Source: Verrucomicrobiota bacterium
GTDB taxonomy: Bacteria > Verrucomicrobiota > Kiritimatiellia > CAIQIC01 > JAGNIJ01
Direction: 5' to 3'
Length of the DNA: 64,000 nt
NCBI GenBank assembly: GCA_022710725.1
Contig: JAKLGK010000005.1
Coordinates: forward strand, 344,347 to 408,346
In this document: positions 27,701 to 36,300 of the stretch, piece by piece
How the letters are laid out: the number at the start of each line of letters is the position of its first letter
How positions within the stretch are numbered: the first letter of the stretch is position 1
Translations under genes and position numbers: made by a program
Notes under the pieces: model-generated
Told to the model about the DNA's origin: nothing
The model's input: only the letters and a program-made list of their open reading frames with translations
Databases searched by the model: none

Positions 27701-29982
27701 ATCACGGACAACCACTGGCTTTGCCGCCGTTCCGAAAGGTTTAACCCCTCAATCCTGGCCTTGGCTTCCTCGATGGTGCTCACGAGCGGCCTCGCCTGGA
27801 ACACCCCTGTTCGATTCTGATCTCGTTTCAGGAACCGATGTCGTTCCAGCAGCGCTATGGCCGTCTTTACCTTGGTGTCCGCGCCCGGATCGGTCGATTC
27901 AAAGCTGGTTTTGATGGCCTCTTCGCGCAGGATCTCGCCCGCGGTAATGACGATCTGCCCATCCTTGTTCCGCTTGGCCCTACGGATCGCCCTCCATATT
28001 TCCGCGATATCCTGCCGGGTCAGGCTGGATAGCGCGCCGAGGCTGAACTGCGTTTCCACGTCGTTTTCATCGTAGAGAAGGATGCACTTGGCCGGCTGTT
28101 CGTCCCGGCCGGCCCGGCCGGCCTCCTGGAGATAGCTTTCGAGCGATCCGGGAATATCGGCGTGGATCACCAGGCGGACGTTGTCTTTGTCAATGCCCAT
28201 TCCGAAGGCATTCGTCGCGCAAATAGCCCGAAGCTTGCCGGCAATGAAATCGTCCTGGATTTGTCTTTTAACCGGAGCGTCCAGCCCCGCGTGAAAGGCC
28301 GCGGCTTCCCAGCTCTTTTTCTGAAGGAACTGGGCTGCTTTCTCGGATTCCTTCCGCGTCGCCGTATACACCACGGCGCACCCGGCGGCAGAGGAGGGGA
28401 GTTCCTCGGATAAGATGCCGTGAATCCGTTCGTATTTTTCCGCTGGAGACACTACCTGGACTTGAAAAGCCAGGTTATGGCGTTCGTCGAGGCTGCTGAA
28501 CACTTCCAGTTCCAAACCCATCTCTGTCTTGAAGTGCTCGCGGATCTCCTGGATGACGTCGAGTTTTGCCGTGGCCGTAAAGCAGGCCACCGGCGGGATC
28601 GCCATCTTCTGTTCATCGGCAAACTCGCGAATGAAACGGGAGGCATACAGGTAGTCCGGCCGGAAGTCATGACCCCACTTGGACAGGCAATGCGCCTCAT
28701 CGAACACCCACATGCCGATCTCACGATTCCGAATGACATCGCGGAACGACTTGTTCCGAAGCTGCTCCGGCGAAACGTACAGGATCGCGATGTCGCCCAG
28801 ACGTACCCGTTCCAGCGTGGCTCCTCGTTCCGGCGGGGTGAGCATCCCATAGAGGGCCCCGGCCATGTTGGTGCCCGTCTTCTTCGACAGGTTCTCCACC
28901 TGGTCCTTCATCAGCGCCTGGAGCGGTGAAATGACGATCGTCAGTGTGCCGCGCCGGAAATTGCGCACAAGGGCCGGAAGCTGATAGCACAATGACTTGC
29001 CCGCGCCGGTCGGCATGATGGCCAAAAGCGGCTTGTCGGCCATCCCATGCCGAACAATCTGTTCTTGCAGGCTCTTCCCATCGGATGTGGCGGGCCTTGC
29101 GCGGAAGGAGTCGTACCCGAAGAATTTCTTGAGCTGGGCTGCCGGATCGTGCGTCGCTCGGCAGTAGCCGCAGGCCGGATCATCACAGGGCGTATCCCGG
29201 AGCGCTTTCAGGATCTTCACGACCGCCGGGAACTGGTACCGCGTCCAGGCTGGCAGCACGGAGTTATTCCCCGAAACGCGGAGCCAGGCCAAGGCATAGG
29301 CTAAGGGAAGCCAGCCTTTGCTGCCGATCTGTATGGTGGCCACCTGCTTGGCCGCGCTGATGCAAGCGAAGTTCATGGCCTGCTGCGCGAATATGCCGGC
29401 AGCGGCTTCGGCACTCGGGGGAGGGCGGATGCCTAGCGCGTCGAAAAGCATCTTCATCCCGTCTTGACCCTGATCTGATATCGAGCCGTGCAGCAGGCAG
29501 TATCGGAAGAAACTCGCGACATCCGGCCCGTTCTCGGCCAGTTTTGTGAAAGCCTGCCACTGGTCGGTGAACAGCTTGGCCGCAAGCCGAGCGTCGGCCG
29601 CAGGATCGTTCAGTGCGTCCTTGACCAGCTTGTAGTCCTTGACCAGGTGGTGATACGGATTCTCCGGGAACGCCAGGGGCGACAGGTAAAGGGTGTCTAT
29701 TACGGGCTTCTTCAGCAGCCGGAGCCCCGGAGCCAGCGCCGCCAGGAACGGCAGATCGTGGCCCAGCAGGTTGTGCCCTAGCACAAAACCGCACGAATCC
29801 GCGAATGCGTCGAGTTCCGCCAGCGCTGGGGCTGGATTGAAAGGGCTACTCTTCGTGAAAAGCCGCTCCCCTGCGATAGCGCCTATTGCGGTGAGATGGT
29901 CTCCGGCTGTCTCCAGATCAAGAAGAAGCCCATTTTGAAGAAATGCCGGAATACTTGCCTCGCATGTCGTCGTTGAAGGCAT
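24736..29982 (-). CDS. exonuclease-RecQ-UvrD fusion helicase
   Basis: 1748 residues. Start 29982 with AGGAGG five bases upstream. Domains: a DnaQ/DEDD-type 3'-5' exonuclease (about 15-140: LLDLET with Asp22/Glu24, GHNLLGHDLPFL); a small Cys cluster (Cys266, Cys271, Cys274, His278); RecQ helicase (MPTGAGKS at 323-330, DEAH at 428-431, QEAGRAGRDEQP near 620); a linker region of about 450 residues; and a UvrD/Rep helicase (GPGSGKTR at 1141, VDEYQD, GDDDQNIYTFRG, TVHSAKGMEFP, YVGMTRAKENL). All motor motifs look intact, so two helicases and a nuclease act in one chain on DNA. It starts 34 bases after livF and is the last gene of the minus-strand run. A defence or repair role is inferred from context. 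Confidence 0.9.
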   Translation of the reverse strand: MPSTTTCEASIPAFLQNGLLLDLETAGDHLTAIGAIAGERLFTKSSPFNPAPALAELDAFADSCGFVLGHNLLGHDLPFLAALAPGLRLLKKPVIDTLYLSPLAFPENPYHHLVKDYKLVKDALNDPAADARLAAKLFTDQWQAFTKLAENGPDVASFFRYCLLHGSISDQGQDGMKMLFDALGIRPPPSAEAAAGIFAQQAMNFACISAAKQVATIQIGSKGWLPLAYALAWLRVSGNNSVLPAWTRYQFPAVVKILKALRDTPCDDPACGYCRATHDPAAQLKKFFGYDSFRARPATSDGKSLQEQIVRHGMADKPLLAIMPTGAGKSLCYQLPALVRNFRRGTLTIVISPLQALMKDQVENLSKKTGTNMAGALYGMLTPPERGATLERVRLGDIAILYVSPEQLRNKSFRDVIRNREIGMWVFDEAHCLSKWGHDFRPDYLYASRFIREFADEQKMAIPPVACFTATAKLDVIQEIREHFKTEMGLELEVFSSLDERHNLAFQVQVVSPAEKYERIHGILSEELPSSAAGCAVVYTATRKESEKAAQFLQKKSWEAAAFHAGLDAPVKRQIQDDFIAGKLRAICATNAFGMGIDKDNVRLVIHADIPGSLESYLQEAGRAGRDEQPAKCILLYDENDVETQFSLGALSSLTRQDIAEIWRAIRRAKRNKDGQIVITAGEILREEAIKTSFESTDPGADTKVKTAIALLERHRFLKRDQNRTGVFQARPLVSTIEEAKARIEGLNLSERRQSQWLSVIHRLMNAEADEGMSADEFAEMAAFRPAAAQPAVCESGPTYGAAREYSEGETAYVMRILHEMAEAGLIMKDTLMTAFVRHKVVNPSLGTFEKTCALEAALLGLMQEEAPDPEGWLMLSLRRMNQNLLDKGFHCSPEIIIKLLNSLSRDGKGLAGRMGSLELRYISRDQYRVKIQREWPDLLGFAEKRRAIAGIALRAILTKIPDDAPASAELLVSFSAEDIFKALASDMVVGGQIRDKHAALEHALMYLHDQRVVILQQGLAVFRQAMTISILPESKGRSFTQGEYSSLKEHYKERVFQIHVIAAYAQMALQKLDQAARLVIAYFTMPREDFVKRYFADKREEIERATSAASYRRIVDVLNNSIQTSIVAAHPDRNMLILAGPGSGKTRTVIHRCAYLLRVERVPASAILVLCFNRNACLALRRRLRDLVGPDARGVTVQTYHGLAMRLVGASFTGRNNGSRAERPDFDEMLVQATRLLKGEIDLPGMEPDELRDRLLAGYRHILVDEYQDIDERQYDLVSAIAGRTLQDQDSKLSILAVGDDDQNIYTFRGTNVEFIRKFADDYKAKPHYLVENYRSSGHIVSAANTVIAQNHDRMKLEHPIQINRARQNDPPGGVWTAADPLAHGRVQVITAADLPHQSAAVLSELQRLRGMYSECEWSDFAILGRTAEDLAPVRAFCEHQGIPVVWNADRDKLPSLPRVREIAAYLDVMAEHRSELQRPEALLELLGSASQGDLATRWTALLREMLIEWAEETGNAEQPVQAAMEFLYESLHDQKREPATGKGVFMATVHSAKGMEFPHVFLLGGWQGGSTRAKQEEERRVYYVGMTRAKENLCLFERQDSEASFTRPLQGPAVLRRQAAPTAGLPEEVMRRRYALLTLADYFLDWAGRKPPAHTAHAKLSKLKTGDPLKLRAAGEMIEVVADGTQVGLLSKAGAEAWRPRLDSIEEARVFAMVRRQASDSDAPEHAAKLQAHAWEIPIAEIAYRK

Positions 29983-30016
29983 GACGCCTCCTCTCACAGG
30001 GCGCGATCCTTTGGCC

Positions 30017-30736
30017 CTACAAGAAGAGCCTCCTCAACACATCCGTGTTGCTGATGAGTTCGGCCGGCGGGCCGGAGAAGGCAACTTTGCCCAGTTTCAG
30101 GGAGTAGACGTGGTCGGCAATGGTCAGGACCTTGCGGACCTTCTGCTCCACAATCAGTATGGTCATGCCCTGGATGCGGTTCACCTCCACGATCTTCTCA
30201 AAGACATCTTTCAGGATGTTCGGGGAAAGGCCGAGGGAGGGCTCGTCCAGCATGAGGAGCTTGGGCTTCGAGACGAGCGCCCGTGCGATGGAGACCATTT
30301 GCTGCTCTCCACCGGAGAGCGTTCCAGCCACCTGCTTCAGGCGCGGTGGCAGTTGGGGGAATACTTCCAAGACGGCGGCGACTCGGGCGGCGACTTCCTT
30401 GGCCGGAAGATGGCTGCCCCCGAGATCGAGGTTCTCGCGGACTGTGAGCTCGCCGAAGACGCGGTTGCCTTGGGGGCAGAACGTGATCCCCCGTCGGACC
30501 CGGTCGGCCGGCGTGGAGCCATTGAGAGGTGCTCCGTCGTACGTGGCGGTGCCGGACCAGAGAGGGAGAAGGCCGTGGGCGACCTTCAGAACGGTGGACT
30601 TCCCGGCGCCGTTCGGGCCTATGACGGCGGTGATCTTGCCGGCCTTGGCGGCCAGGTTGACGCCGAAGAGCACCTGCTTCTTGCCGTAGCCGGTGACCGC
30701 GGCGGTCAACGTCAGAATGGCGGGGGCTTCAGTCAA
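30017..30736 (-). CDS. livF: Liv-type ABC transporter ATP-binding protein
   Basis: 239 residues. ATPase of a branched-chain amino acid-type (HAAT) importer. Walker A GPNGAGKST, signature LSGGEQQM, Walker B LLMLDEPSLGLSP and the H-loop region replaced by the family-typical VEQKV are present. The probable start is a TTG at 30736 that overlaps the livG stop by eight bases, with GAGGCG upstream. Another TTG at 30748 is possible. LivF pairs with LivG at the inner membrane face. That all five Liv parts are kept intact suggests a working transporter. The substrate could be an amino acid or another small polar molecule. Confidence 0.93.
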   Translation of the reverse strand: MTEAPAILTLTAAVTGYGKKQVLFGVNLAAKAGKITAVIGPNGAGKSTVLKVAHGLLPLWSGTATYDGAPLNGSTPADRVRRGITFCPQGNRVFGELTVRENLDLGGSHLPAKEVAARVAAVLEVFPQLPPRLKQVAGTLSGGEQQMVSIARALVSKPKLLMLDEPSLGLSPNILKDVFEKIVEVNRIQGMTILIVEQKVRKVLTIADHVYSLKLGKVAFSGPPAELISNTDVLRRLFL

Positions 30737-31484
30737 GGTACGCCTCAATCACACGGGGATCATTCAGAACTTCGTCGGGGACGCCTTCGCAGATCTTCCG
30801 GCCGGCATCCATGAAGATCATGCGGTGGGCTATGCCTTTCAGGGCGTCGATGTCGTGCTCGATGACGATGGCCGACTTCCCTTGGTTCGGGAGGTCGGCG
30901 ATGATTGCCAGGATGCGTTCCGCCATCTCGGGGGCTATGCCGGCTACCGGCTCGTCGAGAAGCAGCAGCTCGGCGTCAGCCGCTAGGCAGCACAGGAGCG
31001 ACAGGAGCTTCTGCTGGCCATAGGACAGGTTGTCGGCTAAGTCGTTGGCCTTGTCGGCGAGTCCGGCCGTCAGGAGCAGCTCCGTGGCCTTCTCGCGAAT
31101 GACGGCTTCGTGTCGCCTGCAAAGGCCGGGTCGAAAAAAAACGTTGAGCAGGTTCTCGCCCGGCTGGTTCTTAAAGCAGAGCAGGACATTCTCCAGAACG
31201 GTGATGCGGCGGATTAGGCGCAGGTTCTGGAAGGTGCGGGCAATTCCCATGTTCGCGATCTTATGAACCGGCTGACAGAGCAGGGCGGTCCCCTTGAACT
31301 TGGCGTCACCGGAGTCAGGAGCGAGCAACCCGGTCAGCACGTTGAACAGGGTGGTCTTGCCCGCCCCGTTTGGCCCGAGGAGTCCCAGAATCTCTTTCTC
31401 CGCGACCGTGTAGGAGAAATCGGCCAGCGCGACGACGCCGTTGAAGTGCTTCGTTAAGGATTGCGCGCCCGCCAAGGAGGTCAT
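30729..31484 (-). CDS. livG: Liv-type ABC transporter ATP-binding protein
   Basis: 251 residues. The ATG at 31484 overlaps the livM stop (ATGA). Walker A GPNGAGKTT, Q-loop in IARTFQNLRLI, signature LSYGQQKLLSLL (a tyrosine in the usual LSGGQ), Walker B ELLLLDEPVAGIAP, and His in IVIEHDIDALKG. The C-terminus carries the LivG-type ICEGVPDEVLNDPRVIEAYL. The longer frame upstream to 31799 is out of place inside livM and lacks family similarity. Works with LivF to power the LivHM channel. Confidence 0.94.
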   Translation of the reverse strand: MTSLAGAQSLTKHFNGVVALADFSYTVAEKEILGLLGPNGAGKTTLFNVLTGLLAPDSGDAKFKGTALLCQPVHKIANMGIARTFQNLRLIRRITVLENVLLCFKNQPGENLLNVFFRPGLCRRHEAVIREKATELLLTAGLADKANDLADNLSYGQQKLLSLLCCLAADAELLLLDEPVAGIAPEMAERILAIIADLPNQGKSAIVIEHDIDALKGIAHRMIFMDAGRKICEGVPDEVLNDPRVIEAYLD

Positions 31485-32368
31485 TTCTGCTTCTCCGCCC
31501 TTCCGAACGCATATTCGCCGATGAGCCCCTGTGGCCGCCAGAGCATGCACGCGACCAGTGCGAGCCCGTAGAGAATCTGGCGGATGTTCGCCGCGGCAGC
31601 AGACGGGATGCCAACGAAGCGGAGCAGTTCCGGGAGGGTCACAAGGACAACGGCGCCGAGGACGGGTCCCCAGAGACTCCCAGCACCGCCGAGAATGACG
31701 ATGGAGACGATGAAGATGGACTCCATGACGGTGAAGTTCGATGGATCTACGAAGGTAATGTAATGGACATAAAGCACGCCGGCAGTGGACGCCACACATG
31801 CACTAACGGCAAATATGAGGATCTTGAACAAGGCCACGTTCTTGCCCGCACTTGCTGCGAGACGGTCGTCTTCGCGAATACTCTTCAGTACCCGACCAAG
31901 GGGGGATTTCTCAATCCGACTTGAAATACCCCAGGCGAAGGCGGCGACCGCGGCGGTGACGATCAGGTAATCTGTTTGTGTGGAGAGATTCCATCCGAAC
32001 AGACTGGCATGGGGTACGCCGGCGAGTCCCATTGGCCCGCCTGTAATGGACGTCCAGTTGGTGAGGAATGAGACTAGAATGATCTGAAATGCAAATGTAG
32101 TAATAACGAAATGGTCGTCTCGCAGTCGCAATGCCGGCAGTGCCAAGAGAACGCCCAATATGCCAGAAAGAGAGACTGCAACCGCAAGGGTGATGAGCAG
32201 TGGCGTGTGCAGATGCAGAGACATCAGGGCTCCAACATAGGCGCCGATTCCATAGAAGCCTGCGTGCGTGAGTGAGAGAAAGCCCGTATATCCGGCAACC
32301 ATGTTGAGGGAGACGGCGAGAATGGAGTAGACGGCGATCAGCACGCCAATGTGCGCGAGGTAGTCCAT
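31481..32368 (-). CDS. livM: Liv-type ABC transporter permease
   Basis: 295 residues with about eight hydrophobic helices. The LivM core signature NMVAGYTGFLSLTHAGFYGIGAY is seen early, and the coupling motif SIREDDRLAASAGKNV, which contacts the ATPases, lies near residue 185. ATG 32368 follows GGAGGA. It overlaps livG and lies 25 bases after livH, as in canonical liv operons. With LivH it forms the membrane channel. Confidence 0.94.
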   Translation of the reverse strand: MDYLAHIGVLIAVYSILAVSLNMVAGYTGFLSLTHAGFYGIGAYVGALMSLHLHTPLLITLAVAVSLSGILGVLLALPALRLRDDHFVITTFAFQIILVSFLTNWTSITGGPMGLAGVPHASLFGWNLSTQTDYLIVTAAVAAFAWGISSRIEKSPLGRVLKSIREDDRLAASAGKNVALFKILIFAVSACVASTAGVLYVHYITFVDPSNFTVMESIFIVSIVILGGAGSLWGPVLGAVVLVTLPELLRFVGIPSAAAANIRQILYGLALVACMLWRPQGLIGEYAFGRAEKQK

Positions 32369-32393
32369 CCTTCCTCCGTATTGGCCGATTGTT

Positions 32394-33251
32394 TCATCGC
32401 AGTGCCACCATCCCGTTTCGTCGCATCAGCAGGAATGCCACGAGAATCACGAAAGCAGCACAATCCTGCCACTGCGCCCCCAAATGCCATGAAGCCAGCT
32501 GCTGGGCTCCCGCGACAAGCAAGGCCCCCACCAGGATTCCGCCAATTCGTTTTGCCCCTCCCACGATGACGGCAACGACGCCCATGAGTAGAGAATTGAG
32601 CCCCATGTTCGGATAGACTCCGCTGTCGATGGCCAACAGTAGACCTGCAACGGCGCCGAGAGCAGATCCGATGGCGAATGCCAGGAGAATGGACTGGTTG
32701 ACGGCGATGCCCGAGGCGGCGGCAAGAGCGGGGTCTGAAGCCACGGCTCTCATCCGCCGGCCAGCCAGTGTATGGGCCAGGAAGAGAGCAACGCCCACGA
32801 CCGCAGCACAGGCGGCAACCACGATCGCCAGCTGAGTGGGCGTAACTCGTGCTCCACCGATGAGTAAGCCTTCCCGAACGGCGGAGATGCGGACACTCTT
32901 GAAGTCGTCACCCAGCCATAGCGCAAGAGCATTATGAACGGTCAAATAGACCCCAAGTGATGCGAGCAGGAGCGCAAGGGGGCCTGCCTGACGAGCCCGC
33001 AAAGGCCGATAGACGGCAGCATCGACAGTGCAGCCCAGAGCGGTGCCGGCGAGGACGCATACCAAGATGGACGGAATGATGTGTATTTGTAGTCTGGTGA
33101 TACAGGCGTATCCGAGGTAAGCGGAGAGACTTATCGCGGATGCATGAGCGAAATGGAAGAAGCGGGTCGTCCGGTAGATGACCGCGAAACCAATGCCGCT
33201 AAGGATGTATGCGCCTGCGGCGATCACTGTGTTGGCGACCAACTGGTTCAT
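32394..33251 (-). CDS. livH: Liv-type ABC transporter permease
   Basis: 285 residues, with eight or so membrane helices. Family marks: GIGFAVIYRTTRFFHFAHAS near the N-terminus, and the coupling helix RRMRAVASDPALAAASGI. An AAGGAG site precedes ATG 33251. The gene starts 54 bases after the stop of the radical-SAM/HD gene, which splits the Liv cluster into binding protein (upstream) and channel/ATPases (downstream). That interruption is unusual for liv operons. Confidence 0.93.
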   Translation of the reverse strand: MNQLVANTVIAAGAYILSGIGFAVIYRTTRFFHFAHASAISLSAYLGYACITRLQIHIIPSILVCVLAGTALGCTVDAAVYRPLRARQAGPLALLLASLGVYLTVHNALALWLGDDFKSVRISAVREGLLIGGARVTPTQLAIVVAACAAVVGVALFLAHTLAGRRMRAVASDPALAAASGIAVNQSILLAFAIGSALGAVAGLLLAIDSGVYPNMGLNSLLMGVVAVIVGGAKRIGGILVGALLVAGAQQLASWHLGAQWQDCAAFVILVAFLLMRRNGMVALR

Positions 33252-33305
33252 TGCTCCTTATCCTCAGCACTCGAGTCACTGCCTGGGTCGTATGGCAGAT
33301 GCGTA

Positions 33306-36300
33306 TCACCGGCTTGGGATAGGGCTTCCGAGTCCTTCCCCCAAGCTCCCTTTCGCGATTGTGTGACCATAGAAACTGATGTTAAGATGAATGCGATTGA
33401 AACTGTCATCATAGCGGGCAGGAAATCTAAGACGGTTATAGTTCGGGGGATGGCCGATCAGTACGTCTTTTAAAAACCTCTCCAGTCCCTGAACAACTGG
33501 GCATTTACTAGGATCGCGCCTACCAGGTTGTTTCTCATTCCTTTCGCGGCACTTTGTACATCCTTTCCAGGGTTTGAATGAAGGAGCGTACGGCCATATC
33601 TCGGCACATAGTTCTGTGTATATCTCATCCAAGCACCACAGGCGCTGAGACGCGCTATGAGTACAAGGTAAGCGCCAATAATACTCGACGTTGACTGTTA
33701 CGTGGTCCTCGTCGGCAATGACTCCTGTGATAAGGCACTCTGGCCGCTCGATTTCTTTGCTTTGCAGTACCCGGGAACGATGATCATGCCTGCTCAAATC
33801 ATCTGCATGGATAACACGGCCCCAGTCGCAGAACGTATCGCAGAGAAGGAGCAAGCCCGGCACCGGACTGTCAAATATGCTCTCTCGCGCAGAAAAGTAT
33901 GTCGCCGGGTACTGGTAGGCAGGCGAATCATCGATGGTCAGCCTATACTCCTTGTTGAATGCATTGTGCTTCACAATAGCGTCGAGAACTTCGAGAACTA
34001 TGCTTTCAGCAATCTTCTCATAGGCGGATCCGGCGGCGGTAGCCTGCGTAGGAACTAAGCTGAATACAAGGTCAAGGACGCCCTTCTTCAGCGTCCACCA
34101 TCCCGGGGCCTTCTCGAATAGCTGGTTGAATAGGTATATTGCACTGAGAAACCCATGGTCGTCATAAAGGCGTTGATACGTGGTTTCGCTGAGCATGGGC
34201 AGGATGTCCACTACGCGCTGGCCATGGTCCTCCAGTTCTTGCTGCCCCATTCGCGTCTTCGAGAGCAATGCAAACAGGAATGTGCGATGCTTCTTGTCCT
34301 CTGACTCTAGCGCCTCCCTCAGACCGTTACTTCCGTGTTTCCCGCGAGAGGAAATACCAAGAAAGGTCTCAAAGAGGTGTGCGACCACTTCGTTAGCTTT
34401 CGATGCGGGCAACGCGAAATCGTGCATCAAGCTGGCCAATGTCCATTGAAGTTTCAGTATCGTAGGCTCTGCACTGTTCAATGCGTTCTGGTGCTGCATA
34501 TCTGGCAGGCGAGGATTGTAGCGGTCCCAGAGCTTGAGGAGCTTAGTGCCGGCTGTGGTTTCGCCGAGTTTGTCGATGATTCTGTTCCCGAGAAGAAAGA
34601 CCTGAATCGAATGCGTCAGGTGATCCCTATACTCAGGGATCGCAGTGAGGAGTTGCTGGAAGCGTTCGAATTCGGCGTAGTGTGGTTTTACAATGTCTCG
34701 AAAACAGAACCGCCACATATCCCCCATCGTAGCCAAGGCCAAGGGGACCGGTGGGGCCTCCTCTTCGGTGACGCGTCTTGAATAGAGTCTCTCCGCTCTT
34801 GTGACAGCTCGCAGGAGGTCGTCGTTCTGCTGGGCAGCTTGGTGTTGGGAATCTAACTTCCAAGGGTGTGTTCGCGACTGTGCGATGGTCTTGGGATCTT
34901 GAGAATAGTGCCGGGCAAGCAACTCGGCTCGCATAGGGGCGGGAAATACCCCATCCACTGCTTGATGATTCTGCCACCGCTCATCCGCCGTCTTCAGGAG
35001 TTCGACCCAAGGAAGGAGCACAGCCTGACAGTATTTGATCAGCCCGTCGTCGTCGGGGACAAAAGACTCGCCCGTTGGCTCTTTGGCCATTCGGGAGGCA
35101 GACCATACGTGGTCAGGAATCTCCCCTTGATTCGTCACTTCAAAATACAGAAATATATCGGTTTCAAGACCGGCGACCGGCAACGCGCCTTGGAAGACTG
35201 GGTACCCCATATCGTCCATGAAAACCGAGCAGTCCTGCGATAGCCATCGGTATGTTTCAGCAAAACCGTTCGCATCCTTGTCGCGCCATTCAGCCCCCCA
35301 TTCATTAAGCCAGTTATCGGGCGCCTGTTCGGTAGCCTTGCCCCCGACTTCGGCGAACTTCTTCAGAACCTCCGCCTTCTGGTCGAGGCGTGGTTGAAAA
35401 AGCTTCCGGAAGCGTTCGGTCCACACGTGCGAGCTTTCCCATGCCTCTGTCGCGAAGGCGTTTATGTACTGCTTCCGAATATCGCTCGCTTTCTGATCCG
35501 CCCCGAATACTACTCTATTATCATCCGGCAGATCTAAACACTGCTTGAACAGCTGCCGTGCCTCGAATGCTGTATTAACGTTGTCAGGTGGTTCGCCTGG
35601 GTTCCTGGCTCGTGCCAGTGAATCCGGCTTGAAAAGCTTCAAGATATTTCGCTCGACAGCTGACTTGGCGGCGGGACTTTGGAGAATCTCTCGTTTGCGC
35701 AACGCCCATTGGCGTAGCCGCATTCTCGAAAGACACAGGACTTCGAGGGCGGACCAGCATCCCGCTGTGCGTTTTTCATTACAGAACGTGCAGTCTTTAT
35801 GTCGCCAACAGGAGGCGTCAGGTGCAGCTAGAAACGATTCTGTCCAACACTTCGGCACGCGGCAGAAAAACGGATCTGCGTTTCCCATGCCCAGGATCTG
35901 CCTTCGCCAGTATGGAGATACGATTGTCGCCGGATGCTCTCTCTGGGGGTCAAAGGGCGTCCTCTCACAAGACTGGCAGAGCGGGTCGAGTTCTCCAAAG
36001 AAGAATGCGACGGGCCTATAGACTTCGCTAGAGCTCCAAATAAGATGTGGGATGCTTCCATGCACTAAAACTCGGCCGATTTTAACGCCCGGAATGTGAA
36101 AATGCTTGTTTATTGCTCTAACGAGGTGCTCTTTGACCCCAACATGAATAGCCGACTCCGTCGCCGGATTTGGGAAAAAAAGAGGTTTGAGCCTCATGTC
36201 CGAGTGCTTGAGCCAACGCTGAAACCCATTGCGAATCTGTGGGGAACGACGCGCGAAGTCAGACATATCCTCATCAGGCAGCTCGAGTGACCGCCAAGAT

